From positions 1,302,001 through 1,366,000 of the forward strand of contig NZ_CP151726.1 in NCBI RefSeq assembly GCF_038443385.1: a DNA stretch of 64,000 nucleotides. Direction: 5' to 3'. Shown here piece by piece: positions 45,638-55,149 of the stretch (positions are counted from its first letter, which is position 1; every line of letters starts with the position of its first letter). This DNA is from Stieleria varia (GTDB taxonomy: Bacteria; Planctomycetota; Planctomycetia; Pirellulales; Pirellulaceae). The translations under genes and the position numbers were made by a program. The notes beneath the pieces are model-generated. The model made no database searches. It worked only from the letters and a program-made list of their open reading frames with translations, and was not told the origin of the DNA.

Positions 45638-47119
45638 CTAAACCGCGGGTTTCGCCGCGTCTGCTGGAGCCGTCTCTTGCGGCGTCTCGCTGGGGGCAGT
45701 CTGCAGTGAACGGATGAAGTTGATCAGGTGCCACACGTCGACTTCCTCGAACTGGCCGGGGACGAACGTGGCGGCCGGCATCGGTGTGCCCTCGATGCCT
45801 TGAGTGATCCGTCGGTACAGGTCCTCTGCGGACTCGCCACCTCGATAGACGCCGGCGGCAAAGTCTCTTGGCAACGCATTCTTAGGCGGCAATGCACCGC
45901 GAGCGATCAGTGGAACCAACGAATCGTACTCCGTCGGCTTCAGGCCGGCGCGAACCGTCCAGTCCTTGGTCCAGTCGTCGAAATCATCTTTTTGGCCGTC
46001 ACCGCGTCCTTTCTCGCCGTGGCACTTGCTACACGAAGCGATCTTGCCCACAAAGATTTCTTGACCACGTTTGATCGATGCCGCAAGCGCCTCGGCTTGA
46101 TCGCCTTGCTGCATCTCCACGAACTGTTCGTAGTTGTCAGCTACCGGAATGCCTTCGGGTTTCTCGGGCACTTCGACCACGTCGTCTTCCGCATCCAACC
46201 AATCCTCGACGATCGGAGCAAGCAAATCTTCGTTGATGATTGCTAACGACTCCTCGTAGTTTTCAAACTCTCGAAGTTTCTTCTCGGCTTCGTACTTCTT
46301 GCGTTGATCTGCGGTCAACGCATCGACACCTTTTTCTTCGTCTTCGACAATGTCGTAGATCTCGTCCAACTCAGGATCATCACGTTCGGGTGAATCAAGG
46401 GCTTCGGTCAGTTCCTTGCTCTTGGCCTGGGTCATCGACTCCGCGTATTGTGTGTCAAGAATTCGGTCGCCATCCGCGAGATCCAATTCATTGACCGCAT
46501 CGTCGATCATGGCACGTTCCAACTCACCGCGGATCGACAAATAGATCACGTAGTCGACCAGAGCTTGGATCTTCGGCTCATCCAACTCCGGGATTTTCTT
46601 CATCGCCGTGCCGTCAATTCCCTCGCGGATCGCGCGGGCCAAATCCTCCCGAGTCGGCTTGGAACCTCGCTTGGTCGATTTGAACTTGAACGTCCCCATT
46701 CGATAGTCGCGTGGGTACGGCGTGATGATTGCCGCCGTTTCGCCACGCCCGTTTCCCGTGACCCCGTGACAGGTGGCGCAGTGTTGCCGGTACAGCCCGT
46801 GACCCTCGGATTCAGGACCCGCGGCCATCTGCAAATTATCCATCGAGACCACTTCACTGAGGTCTGGATCGCTCGTGATGAATTCTGGTATTTTCGGTTC
46901 ATCAGGCGTGCCAAAGAATTCATGGACCACCCATGTCGCGTCCTTGGAGACCTGATCCATGTCGATCCCATCCTTGATCTCGTATTTCATCGCTTGCACG
47001 ACGTTGGGCTCAAAGACGGCGGGACGCATCTCGGGTTCGCGGTTGCAACCCGCAACCACGACGAGCGAAAAGGTTGCAGACAGGAATGCGGTGACTTTGC
47101 TTCGTTGGGACGAGTTCAT
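45638..47119 (-). CDS. Diheme cytochrome c lipoprotein
   Basis: About 493 residues from the ATG at 47119. The signal ends in a lipobox (SLVVVAGC), so it is probably anchored on a membrane. Two cytochrome c domains are present: CATCHGVTGNGRGETA (about residue 115) and CSKCHGEKGRGDGQKDD (about 365). An acidic helical region lies between them (SPERDDPELDEIYDIVEDEEKG). The C-terminus is Ala/Pro/Thr-rich. It may carry electrons in a respiratory chain; no oxidase is adjacent. The ORF extends to 47176 with no family similarity. Confidence 0.82.
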   Translation of the reverse strand: MNSSQRSKVTAFLSATFSLVVVAGCNREPEMRPAVFEPNVVQAMKYEIKDGIDMDQVSKDATWVVHEFFGTPDEPKIPEFITSDPDLSEVVSMDNLQMAAGPESEGHGLYRQHCATCHGVTGNGRGETAAIITPYPRDYRMGTFKFKSTKRGSKPTREDLARAIREGIDGTAMKKIPELDEPKIQALVDYVIYLSIRGELERAMIDDAVNELDLADGDRILDTQYAESMTQAKSKELTEALDSPERDDPELDEIYDIVEDEEKGVDALTADQRKKYEAEKKLREFENYEESLAIINEDLLAPIVEDWLDAEDDVVEVPEKPEGIPVADNYEQFVEMQQGDQAEALAASIKRGQEIFVGKIASCSKCHGEKGRGDGQKDDFDDWTKDWTVRAGLKPTEYDSLVPLIARGALPPKNALPRDFAAGVYRGGESAEDLYRRITQGIEGTPMPAATFVPGQFEEVDVWHLINFIRSLQTAPSETPQETAPADAAKPAV

Positions 47120-47260
47120 ATTTCGGCGAAAGGCTAGATGCACTGAATGTGAGAGGTGCGCCCGAGAGCGACGCATTTCATAAGTCTAATGGTAACGCAA
47201 CCATCACAAAAACCTGTGCGCCATTTCGTCGCCCCCCACCGTCTCAAAATCTGCCCCCTT

Positions 47261-48835
47261 TCAGGCGGCAGCCTTTGCGGCGGCGATCGCGGCGTCGATT
47301 CGCTGACACACTCTTTCTTTACCGAGAATCGCCAGCGTTTCAAACATCCCAAATCCGGCGGGCTGGCCGGTCGTGGCCACTCGCAGGGCGTGAATGATCT
47401 GACCGATCCCGACGCCCGCCGTTTCGCAAAACGATTTCAGCAGAGTTTCGGCAGATTGTGGGTCAAAATCGCACGCCCCAGCGACTTGATCCCGAAATCC
47501 CGCCAGCAGCTCGCAAGCGTCCTCTGGCTTGACGATTCGTTTCTGAAACGCCTTTTCGTCGTAGCTCACCTCGTCGGCGAAACAGTATTCATAGTCGATG
47601 ATGTCGCCCGCCATCTTCAGCCGGTCCCCAGCGGCGTCGACCACGGCCGCCAAAGTCCGCTCGGCGGCCTGTTGGTCGGCGAATCCAGGCTGTTGCATGA
47701 ATCCGGCCGCTTGGGCAAACGGCAGGGTCCGCTGCAGACGGGCTTCGGGGCTCAGCGCCGCGAAATCATCCGCTTGGAATGACAGCAGTTTTTGCGGATC
47801 GAACGACGCGGGCGATTTGTTGACGCGGCCGATCGTAAACAACTCGATCATCTCATCCACCGTGAACTTCTCGCGTTCACCGTCGAGCGACCAGCCCAGC
47901 AGCAGCAAGTAGTTGAGGATGGATTCCGGCGTGAACCCGATTTCTCGATAGAAGTCCACAATGACCGGGTTAAACGTATCGGCTTCGGTCGCAATCGAAC
48001 AACGCTCGGCGATCCGCCGGCCGTGGGCGAGCAGGTCGGCAAAGTCCTTGTTCTTTTCGTACTGAGCCAACTTGCGTTTGCTGAGCTTGGCGGTGCTGGC
48101 CGGAGCGGCTACGTAGGGCAAGTGTCCGTATTGTGGACGGGCGTACCCGAGCGACTCAAGAATAAAAATTTGTCGCGCCGTGTTGGGCAAGTGTTCTTCG
48201 CTGCGGATCACGTGAGTGATTTCAAAGTCATGGTCGTCAACGACGCTGGCCAAGTGATACAGGCAACTGCCGTCGCCACGCTGGATCACGTGGTCCTGTT
48301 CGGTCGCCCAGTCGACGACGACTTCGCCGCGGACCAAATCCTGAATCACGCACTTGCCTTCGCGTGGCATCTTCAGTCGAACGACATGGCTCCGCCCTTC
48401 GGCTTCGAACGCGGCGGCTTGTTCATCCGTCTCGGCCATCCAAGCACGGTCGTAGATGAACGGCTTCCCCGCCTTTTGAGCCGCATCACGTTGGGCGCTG
48501 AATTCTTCGGCAGTCGAGTAGTCGCGATAGGCATGCCCGCTGGCCAGCAACTGAGCCGCAGCGGCTTGATAGCGATCTCCGCGTTGGGATTGGTAGTAAG
48601 GCCCGTGCGGTCCACCCACTTCCGGCCCCTCATCCCACTGCATGCCCAGCCAGCGAAATCCGGCCAAGATCGGCTCAATCGCTTCGGCGACATTGCGGCC
48701 GGCATCGGTGTCATCGATCCGCAAAATGAACTGTCCACCGGTTTGGCGAGCCATCAACCAGTTGAACAACGCCGTACGAACACCACCGATATGCAGATAA
48801 CCGGTCGGACTGGGGGCAAAGCGGGTGCGAATCAT
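47261..48835 (-). CDS. gltX: Glutamyl-tRNA synthetase
   Basis: About 524 residues from the ATG at 48835 ([18 protein letters not shown]). Class I signatures: HIGG in [19 protein letters not shown] and the KMSKS-type KLSKRK. Other conserved parts are [40 protein letters not shown] and [10 protein letters not shown]. It charges tRNA-Glu. An extension to 48880 is possible but adds only low-complexity residues. It is a stand-alone gene. Confidence 0.95.
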   Translation of the reverse strand: MIRTRFAPSPTGYLHIGGVRTALFNWLMARQTGGQFILRIDDTDAGRNVAEAIEPILAGFRWLGMQWDEGPEVGGPHGPYYQSQRGDRYQAAAAQLLASGHAYRDYSTAEEFSAQRDAAQKAGKPFIYDRAWMAETDEQAAAFEAEGRSHVVRLKMPREGKCVIQDLVRGEVVVDWATEQDHVIQRGDGSCLYHLASVVDDHDFEITHVIRSEEHLPNTARQIFILESLGYARPQYGHLPYVAAPASTAKLSKRKLAQYEKNKDFADLLAHGRRIAERCSIATEADTFNPVIVDFYREIGFTPESILNYLLLLGWSLDGEREKFTVDEMIELFTIGRVNKSPASFDPQKLLSFQADDFAALSPEARLQRTLPFAQAAGFMQQPGFADQQAAERTLAAVVDAAGDRLKMAGDIIDYEYCFADEVSYDEKAFQKRIVKPEDACELLAGFRDQVAGACDFDPQSAETLLKSFCETAGVGIGQIIHALRVATTGQPAGFGMFETLAILGKERVCQRIDAAIAAAKAAA

Positions 48836-49184
48836 GGGGATCGGTGCGTGAGGGGAGTTGTCGTCGTTAGCAGAGGTCAATAATCAAGGATCAAGGCGAA
48901 AACGTCCAGTGGCCTGCGTCCGCAGAGGCTTTCTCCCAAGCATCATCAAAGGCAACCCCGTAGTGGGATTCGCCAGAATTCCTCGCCCCTATCTGCAACT
49001 TGCTGATCCGCCACCACCGAAACGTACGTTCCAAGTGACGAGGAGGTTCTGTTGCGTTTATATTGAAATCCACTTCGCAGAGCCGTCCGTAATCGTGTTT
49101 TCTGCCGCTCAGTCCAAAGCGTCGCCCTCCTTCGCCGGGCGGGCTGAATCGGCAGCGCGAAGGAAGCATAGGAAATGCCAAACC
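48836..49184. other. Intergenic region upstream of the Uma2 gene
   Basis: About 350 bp without a convincing gene. It contains a 23-bp dispersed repeat GTAGTGGGATTCGCCAGAAT.. at 48960-48982 that recurs inverted at 23278-23301. The open frame joining it to the Uma2 gene has no protein-like character. Confidence 0.5.
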
Positions 49185-49835
49185 ATGACTCAAAGCACTC
49201 ATGAAGAATCCAGCCCCTTTCATTCGGCAGTGCCCTCGCTGTACAGCGGTGACGTTCTCGACGCCGGTGAATACCTGCGTCGGTACAGAGCGGCTCCTGA
49301 ATGCATCGACGCAGAGCGGATCAATGGGAAGGTTTTTTTGATGTCTCCGCTTCGAGCCACCAGTCACGCAGAACCGCATGCCCTGCTTTCGGCGTGGTTG
49401 GTGATGTACTCCGCAGGGCACGCCGATCTTCGTGTCTTTGACAATGCGACAACGAGGCTGGATGAAAACAACGATCCGCAGCCGGATCTTGTGTTGATGC
49501 GCACCGGTGGACAGGCTCAGTTGGTGGACGACTACATCGTTGGCTCACCCGAAATGATCATTGAGATTGCCGGGTCATCCGCGAGCTACGACTTTGGCGA
49601 AAAACGCGATATCTACGAAACGGCGGGTGTGCAAGAGTACCTTGTCTACGAAACCGCCGAAGGCCGGATCGCATGGTGGGTCAACCGCGAAGGCCGCTTC
49701 GTCGAAATCCAGCCGATCAACGGGATCTACCGAAGCCCAACATTCCCTGGACTTCATCTGAATGCCGATGCGATTCGAACAGCCAACGCAAATCAGCTGT
49801 TGCAATGCCTCCGCGACGCAATGAACGTCGAGTAA
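49185..49835 (+). CDS. Uma2 family (DUF820, PD-(D/E)XK) endonuclease-like protein
   Basis: 216 residues from the ATG at 49185. The PD-(D/E)XK core is present: Glu/Asp sites in PQPDLVLMR and MIIEIAGSS, followed by DFGEKRDIYETAGVQEYLVYE. Uma2 proteins occur in large numbers in cyanobacteria and planctomycetes; their cellular role is not established. The ORF can be extended to 48858, but the first 109 codons do not look like protein. It is not in an operon. Confidence 0.82.
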   Translation: MTQSTHEESSPFHSAVPSLYSGDVLDAGEYLRRYRAAPECIDAERINGKVFLMSPLRATSHAEPHALLSAWLVMYSAGHADLRVFDNATTRLDENNDPQPDLVLMRTGGQAQLVDDYIVGSPEMIIEIAGSSASYDFGEKRDIYETAGVQEYLVYETAEGRIAWWVNREGRFVEIQPINGIYRSPTFPGLHLNADAIRTANANQLLQCLRDAMNVE

Positions 49836-49989
49836 CAGACTTGCGAAGAACATTTTTTTAACCTTCCTGCTCGTCCTATTGTTGTGACTCGATCGCATCG
49901 CAGGAGACAAAAAGGATGATTTGGCGACTCCGCGCTGTTAGGATGCACGCTCAGGCACTCGGCTTTTCTTCTTTTCTACGAGGTGCGTC

Positions 49990-51237
49990 ATGGTTTGTGT
50001 GCGATCCTGCCATCGATCGGTTCTGCCGGCGTTCTGTATGCTGTTGATCAGTAGTGTTTTTCCTGGACTCCCCAGTCGGCATGCCAGGGCGTGTGATTGG
50101 GATAGCGAAACGCTGCTGGAGGAACGCTCGCGGTTTCCCACCGCTCTGGAGATCATCCTCGGCAAGTTTCCTCGACACACCAAAGAGTACTACCAGTGGC
50201 GTCTGGAGGATCGGCAACGGAAACTCCAACAACAGCCGCTGGACGATCGCCTGCTAGATGACATCGCGGTTTCGTACGAGAAACTCGCGCGCTACGACGA
50301 TGCGATTCAGGTCGCGAACGAGCAACTGCAAAGGAATCCAGATCGCTATGAGTCCCTCGCCAACCTCGGCACTTTTTTGATTCACGACGGACGCTTGGCC
50401 GAAGGATTGCCGTACATCGAGAAGGCGATCGAAGTGAATCCGGATGCGCACTTCGGACGAGAAAAATATCAGGTGATCTTAGTCAAGTACGTGCTTTCAC
50501 ACTCGGCCGACGACGGGATCATGTTACCGTTGTCGAAAATCTCACTGGATAAAAAATCGTATAGTCGTCCATTCGAGTTCGTTGAATTCTTGAACAAGGA
50601 ATTGAACAAGGAATTGAACAAGGAACTCGGGACCACTGAGGAACAAGGTCTGTCATCCGACGAATTACAAAAAGCTCTCAAAGGGGTTCTGGGGATGATG
50701 CGATTCTCTCGGCATGACTCGCCAATCTTGCTGGAGGTGCTCGCTGAGTTGGAAGCAACGATGGGCGCAGAGCAACTCGCGTTTCGCGCTTATCTCAGCG
50801 CGGCACAACACGTCGATGATCCACAAGCCCGTCGAGTCTACGAGCAACTCGCCAGCCATGTGATCTGGTGGAAGCTCGCTTCATTTCGAGGAACCGGTCA
50901 TACCGAGTTGACGGAGAAGCAGCTGGTTGAGGACTTTCACACCGAGCAAGTCGATGCCGAGGAGTGGTTCGCGCGGCTTGCCGAAGACGAGCGGCGATGG
51001 ATCGCCGCAGGCGTGCCGGTGGACGAACGCTTCAATGAACGGTATCGCGAGATGCCCGAAGCAATCGTGACTGACCCGAAAGCTGCTGATGTTTCGCCGA
51101 CGCACGAGGGCGGGGCTGCGCGAGCATTCTTTGCACGCATGTTCGTCGTTACTCTTCTTGCCAGCGGCATTCTGGCGACTCTTGTTTGGTTTGGGCTCCG
51201 CACCCGACGTGGTGCGAAACCTCTGTTTGACCCGTAG
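49990..51237 (+). CDS. Exported TPR-containing protein with C-terminal membrane helix
   Basis: 415 residues. A signal peptide (VLPAFCMLLISSVFPGLPSRHARA) is followed by about two TPR units (about 85-165; DIAVSYEKLARYDDAIQVANEQL, ANLGTFLIHDGRLAEGLPYIEKAIEVNP). A short repeat NKELNKELNKEL at about residues 201-212 comes from three 12-bp units AACAAGGAATTG. The C-terminal helix (FVVTLLASGILATLVWF) anchors it. Its last codons and stop lie inside an inverted repeat (51225-51317). Function unknown; a scaffold is likely. Confidence 0.7.
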   Translation: MVCVRSCHRSVLPAFCMLLISSVFPGLPSRHARACDWDSETLLEERSRFPTALEIILGKFPRHTKEYYQWRLEDRQRKLQQQPLDDRLLDDIAVSYEKLARYDDAIQVANEQLQRNPDRYESLANLGTFLIHDGRLAEGLPYIEKAIEVNPDAHFGREKYQVILVKYVLSHSADDGIMLPLSKISLDKKSYSRPFEFVEFLNKELNKELNKELGTTEEQGLSSDELQKALKGVLGMMRFSRHDSPILLEVLAELEATMGAEQLAFRAYLSAAQHVDDPQARRVYEQLASHVIWWKLASFRGTGHTELTEKQLVEDFHTEQVDAEEWFARLAEDERRWIAAGVPVDERFNERYREMPEAIVTDPKAADVSPTHEGGAARAFFARMFVVTLLASGILATLVWFGLRTRRGAKPLFDP

Positions 51238-51317
51238 CCGATAGGCGCAGGCGGCGTTTGACTTTGCGGGGCAGTCCGTTTGGCAGTGGCTCCTGCGCCT
51301 TCGGCTGCGGGTCAAAC
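51225..51317. repeat. Inverted repeat spanning the end of the TPR gene
   Basis: Left arm GTTTGACCCGTAGCCGATAG.. (51225-51251) and right arm CCTGCGCCTTCGGCTGCGGG.. (51292-51317) are reverse complements with two differences. The TPR gene's FDP-stop lies in the left arm. The right arm also occurs, duplicated in tandem, at 22907-22982. Confidence 0.75.
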
Positions 51318-51616
51318 GACCCAGCGGACCTGACGCAAAAAATGAAAAAATCCGCGCCCCGATCTCTGATCGCTCTAGCCCGGTAAGTATCGGCCGAAGA
51401 ATGACTCCGAACTTTCATCGCTTTTGCGACTGCCGTGAACCTTGAGTTTTGGGGAGGGCTCTCTTCCGACAGAAAGTAGAGACGAGTAGGGAAGAAATGG
51501 CGAATCCCCGCGTTCTCTGAGTAGGTGTTGGCGTTGACTGGTTTTTGATGCGGCCGGTGTCCTCGGTCGGGTGGTCCGAGGCTATTTGTTGAACTTTGTT
51601 TTTCGAAGGGTTTCCT
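51318..51616. other. Intergenic region before the YbjN gene
   Basis: About 300 bp. I see no gene or repeat in it; it should contain the promoter of the YbjN-like gene. Confidence 0.45.
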
Positions 51617-52066
51617 ATGAGCAAAATGGAACAGTTTGAAGCGTATCTGATGCGAGAGGAGCTGAAGTACACGCGAGACGACGAGCGAGAGGCCTTCTTG
51701 CTCAGTTTCGGTGGTGATCACGGAAGCTATCGGGAGATCATCCGTATCGACGACAACGTCTTGCAGTCGTTTGTCGGGATGTCGGTGAAGGTTCCCGAGG
51801 GCAGTCGTATCGACATCGCCGTGGCGGTGGCACGAGCCAACTACGGCATGAAGATCGGTAAGTTCGAGTTGGACATGAACGACGGCGAGCTGCGATACCA
51901 CATCGCGGTTCCCGTGGACGGTGATCTGCCAAGCGACAACGTGCTGGACCGATTGGTTCACATCGGCATCGCCATGGCCGACCGCTACATGCCGGCCTTC
52001 TTGGCCGTGATCTACGGCAACGAACCCGCCAAGGATGCGATCGCCTTGGTCGAGCAAACTGCGTAG
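51617..52066 (+). CDS. YbjN-like (CesT-fold) protein
   Basis: 149 residues from the ATG at 51617. The sequence (MEQFEAYLMREELKYTRDDEREAFLLSF, SVKVPEGSRIDIAVAVARANYGMKIGKFELDMNDGELRYHIAVP) fits the YbjN/type III secretion chaperone-like fold. It is soluble and acidic, with no export signal. The role is unknown. A strong intrinsic terminator begins 37 bp after the stop, so it is a monocistronic unit. Confidence 0.78.
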   Translation: MSKMEQFEAYLMREELKYTRDDEREAFLLSFGGDHGSYREIIRIDDNVLQSFVGMSVKVPEGSRIDIAVAVARANYGMKIGKFELDMNDGELRYHIAVPVDGDLPSDNVLDRLVHIGIAMADRYMPAFLAVIYGNEPAKDAIALVEQTA

Positions 52067-52102
52067 CGCCGAGAGGCCAACCGCTGAAGATGATTCGTAG
52101 GT

Positions 52103-52136
52103 CCGCCGCAGAGCAAACTCTGCGGCGGTTTTCTTT
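52103..52136 (+). terminator. Rho-independent terminator of the YbjN gene
   Basis: Perfect 11-bp stem CCGCCGCAGAG / CTCTGCGGCGG with a CAAA loop, followed by TTTTCTTT. It lies 37 bp after the YbjN stop. It is the clearest intrinsic terminator in the window. Confidence 0.9.
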
Positions 52137-52148
52137 GAGATAAGCACG

Positions 52149-52210
52149 TACGTCAGGCTTTCTAGCCTGACATTCACAAACACGCATGTCAGGCTAGAAA
52201 GCCTGATGTA
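52149..52210. repeat. Palindromic repeat overlapping the end of the metallophosphoesterase gene
   Basis: Inverted repeat with 25-bp arms differing at one position (left 52149-52173, right 52186-52210). Each arm is itself a small palindrome (GTCAGGCT..AGCCTGAC). The right arm encodes the last codons and the TAG of the minus-strand metallophosphoesterase gene (52194-52196). Confidence 0.8.
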
Positions 52211-53375
52211 CTTTCGCTTGGGACAACGTGAGCAATGACAGCTCAGGACGACAGTTGATTCGCATCAGGTGCACACCACCGAGACCGCGCGTGACGTGCA
52301 ATGTCGTCGGTGGCTTGTAGAAGTCGCCCGATGCGTAGCGAGAGCCATGAAAGCTGGGGCTGAGAATCGGGCCGATCAGCGGCAAGCGTCCTTGGCCGCC
52401 GTGCGTATGACCGGCCAACATCAATCCCACCGCGTTGCGTCTGGCCCACCCGAGTTGATCGGGGCTGTGGCTGAGCAACAGCCGAAACGAGTCGTCCGGT
52501 GGTGGCAAATCCGGTCTTTCAAACCAAGGAAACTCGTTGCCGATCAGCGAGACAGGGATCCCACCAATCATTCGCCGCACGGCTTGCGATCCCAAATCAA
52601 TCCAGCCGGCGCGATCCATCGCGTCGCGTGTCTGTCGCGAGTCGACCACGCGAGTGTCGTGATTGCCCAAGATGTAGTAGCAGCCGTCATGCGCGTTGGC
52701 GGGATGAAAGATGTCAACCAACCAGTCGATGCACGGTTGTTTGTCGATGATGTCGCCGGTCAAGGCAATCAAGTCCGGCTTCCAGAGCGTGGCACGTTGC
52801 ATCGCGTGTTTGACAAAATCGGGATGAATGTCCCCGGTCAAGTGAACGTCCGAGACGTGCGCGATGCGATAACCGACAAGTTCATCAGGCAATCCAACGA
52901 CCGGCAACGAAATCTCTTCGATGGAAAGCTCCAGCAGTTGATTCAATGGCAGCTTGGATTCGAGCTTTGCTTTGCCGCTCAACGCCAACGGTCGTCGCAC
53001 GGCCACCTGCACATCGACGACTTCGATCTTTCGCGGTGCGTCGACCCACTCCAGTCGAAAGATCGGTCGCCACATCAACCAAGGGATGCCCAACACCAGC
53101 CAAATGATGCAACACAGTGTCACATAACCCCTGGCCCAGAGTGATAAACTGGACCATGTCCCGCCGTGGATCAGCAGATCCAAAATCACCTGTCCTTGAA
53201 AAACACAGAACAGGATCGGGATGGCGATCGTGGTCAGCAAAAAGAACTTCACGATCGATTTGATCACGACTCTCGGCCAACCGAATCCGTTGATTCGATT
53301 GTAGATGCCGATGTGCAACCCCGCGTGCCCGATCAAAGCCACCAACCAAACGATCCACCAGCTCAACGCACTCAT
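52194..53375 (-). CDS. Membrane-anchored metallophosphoesterase
   Basis: About 393 residues from the ATG at 53375, which overlaps the sixA stop (ATGA). Four hydrophobic segments in residues 1-125 anchor a calcineurin-like domain with all metal motifs: HVSDVHLTG, ALTGDIID, ILGNHDT and AGHTHGGQG. It resembles the YkuE/YaeI-type phosphohydrolases; substrate unknown. The last residues VHQAF and stop come from a palindromic repeat, so the C-terminus may differ from the original one. Two-gene unit with sixA. Confidence 0.85.
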   Translation of the reverse strand: MSALSWWIVWLVALIGHAGLHIGIYNRINGFGWPRVVIKSIVKFFLLTTIAIPILFCVFQGQVILDLLIHGGTWSSLSLWARGYVTLCCIIWLVLGIPWLMWRPIFRLEWVDAPRKIEVVDVQVAVRRPLALSGKAKLESKLPLNQLLELSIEEISLPVVGLPDELVGYRIAHVSDVHLTGDIHPDFVKHAMQRATLWKPDLIALTGDIIDKQPCIDWLVDIFHPANAHDGCYYILGNHDTRVVDSRQTRDAMDRAGWIDLGSQAVRRMIGGIPVSLIGNEFPWFERPDLPPPDDSFRLLLSHSPDQLGWARRNAVGLMLAGHTHGGQGRLPLIGPILSPSFHGSRYASGDFYKPPTTLHVTRGLGGVHLMRINCRPELSLLTLSQAKVHQAF

Positions 53376-53938
53376 GTCTCGTCCTTGGATGCATGACCCA
53401 AAGCCTTGGGACGCATCAGGTATGTGAGGGAAAGCTGGCGATTGAGTGAAAATCGCGACCATTCACCAGGGCCGTCCTGCGACGGCCAATCAAACACGGC
53501 AACTGCCGCCGTGGGCATCTCGATCGATTGGCCGGACAGTTGACTGACGATCGAACTCATCCCTGGATTGTGGGCAACAATCATCAGGGATCGCGCCCCG
53601 CAGTGGTCGGACCGAATCGTCGCTGCGATCTGCTCCGGGATTGCCAAATAGAGTGCATCCGTGAAGGAAACGGTGGGAGCCGTGTTCAGCTTACTCGACC
53701 AGCACTCCAATAACGCGGCCACGGTCTGCTGGGTGCGTGTCGAGGAAGACGACAGAATGACATCCGGGAACAGTCCGTTGGTCGCCATCCAACCGGCCAT
53801 TGCCGGGGCGTCACGATTTCCCCGAGCATTGAGTGGTCGCTCGTGATCGCTGAGCTTGTGATCGCCCCAGTCGCTCTTGGCATGCCGCATCACAATGAGC
53901 TGCAGCGGACGGTCTTGGGAGGGCTGCTCGTCAGTCAT
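53372..53938 (-). CDS. sixA: SixA-type phosphohistidine phosphatase
   Basis: 188 residues, histidine phosphatase superfamily. The RHG-type motif is R18-HAKSDW (MRHAKSDWG), with DHERPLNARG, SSSTRTQQTV and the second His in MIVAHNPGM. SixA removes phosphate from histidine phosphotransfer proteins. It lies directly before the metallophosphoesterase with a 4-bp overlap. No phosphorelay protein is in the window. Confidence 0.85.
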   Translation of the reverse strand: MTDEQPSQDRPLQLIVMRHAKSDWGDHKLSDHERPLNARGNRDAPAMAGWMATNGLFPDVILSSSSTRTQQTVAALLECWSSKLNTAPTVSFTDALYLAIPEQIAATIRSDHCGARSLMIVAHNPGMSSIVSQLSGQSIEMPTAAVAVFDWPSQDGPGEWSRFSLNRQLSLTYLMRPKALGHASKDET

Positions 53939-53982
53939 CGGTGATGGTTGGGTTGAGAGAATCCGTTCGTCGCAGCATACGC

Positions 53983-55149
53983 TTACAAATCAAACTCGTC
54001 GAGCGAATCGAGCAGGTGATCCAATTGATCCTTGGGTTTTCGATTCAAATCGGCTTGGCGTTTTTTGAGCTGTTCGTCAATTCCGATGGCATCACGTCCG
54101 GCCAACAACAGTTGCTCGTCACGCTCTCGCGCCGCCGTTGCGATCGCATCGTCACCCGTATCGGGAGCGCCAAACAACTTTGACAAATCGATCTTAAAGC
54201 CTTCTTCGCCTTCGATCTCCGCACCGGCGATCGCGGGCGCCTTGTGCTGAGGAAAGATGATCGCGTTCTCGGGGCACACACGACTGCAAGCAGGACATCC
54301 TTTGCGACAGTTGTCGGGTTGTTCGACCAGAATCGTTTCTGCACCGTCGACACCGTAAACACCGAACAAACAAAAATCGATGCACTCCATGCAATTGGTG
54401 CAGCGATTGAAATCGATCACCGGGTACCAACGACGTGACGTCGTCTCGTCGACTTGCAAGATCTGACCGCCGATGATCGGCAAGCTGCCCGCGACACCGC
54501 CTGATGAACTGTTTGAGTCAGCTACCGGAGGTTGCTCGGGTTGGCCGGCGGGTTGAATGAGCCTCTGGATCTCGCCAATGTAGACGCCTTGGTCGTCAGA
54601 GACCTTGAGGTCCAAACAGTGGACATCGCGTTTGGGTCGCGGAAACAGATCCGAGACCCGCTCGATCTCGGTGTCACCGTCAGCCCCTTCCGCGACACTG
54701 GACACATCCCCATCTGCCTCATCCGCGTCTGCTTCGTCACCGATCTGGGGCGGCACGAATTGCCCCCGGATGTTGTTTCGGTCCAGTACCCAGTGCGCCG
54801 CTCGGGGAAAGATCCACGAGACGACGATCAGGTTGCCGTCAAACTGTGCCAGCGTTTGCAGCGACTCGCCGCCTTTGGGCAAATCGTACAGGTGTGGCAC
54901 CACCACGACGTTGACGCCAGGCATCTGAGCCGCTGCGTCGGCGATCGCTTGCTCCAATCCCCTCTTAGCCGGATTTCGTGATTGACCACGAGAGACCACC
55001 ACCGTCCATCCGGATTTCTGTCCAGCGGTCGGCTGAGCCAACGCGCCGGTGGAGGACCGAGCTTCGGTCGACGAATCGGAACGCGTTTCGAGTACAGCCG
55101 GTTCTCGAAGAGCCGGTTCTCGAAGAGACTGGGGGTTGGGTGAAATCAT
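53983..55149 (-). CDS. Ferredoxin-like [4Fe-4S] protein with N-terminal alpha/beta domain
   Basis: 388 residues. After a repetitive start (LREPALREPAVLE), residues about 47-130 form an alpha/beta domain (VVVSRGQSRNPAKRGLEQAIADA, VVVVPHLYDLPKGGESL). A low-complexity Asp/Glu/Ala linker follows. Two [4Fe-4S] motifs are then seen: CTNCMECIDFC and CRKGCPACSRVC. The C-terminal region is helical. The ATG overlaps the purL stop by one base (TAATG), which suggests coupled translation. No cofactor partner is recognised; function unknown. Confidence 0.7.
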   Translation of the reverse strand: MISPNPQSLREPALREPAVLETRSDSSTEARSSTGALAQPTAGQKSGWTVVVSRGQSRNPAKRGLEQAIADAAAQMPGVNVVVVPHLYDLPKGGESLQTLAQFDGNLIVVSWIFPRAAHWVLDRNNIRGQFVPPQIGDEADADEADGDVSSVAEGADGDTEIERVSDLFPRPKRDVHCLDLKVSDDQGVYIGEIQRLIQPAGQPEQPPVADSNSSSGGVAGSLPIIGGQILQVDETTSRRWYPVIDFNRCTNCMECIDFCLFGVYGVDGAETILVEQPDNCRKGCPACSRVCPENAIIFPQHKAPAIAGAEIEGEEGFKIDLSKLFGAPDTGDDAIATAARERDEQLLLAGRDAIGIDEQLKKRQADLNRKPKDQLDHLLDSLDEFDL

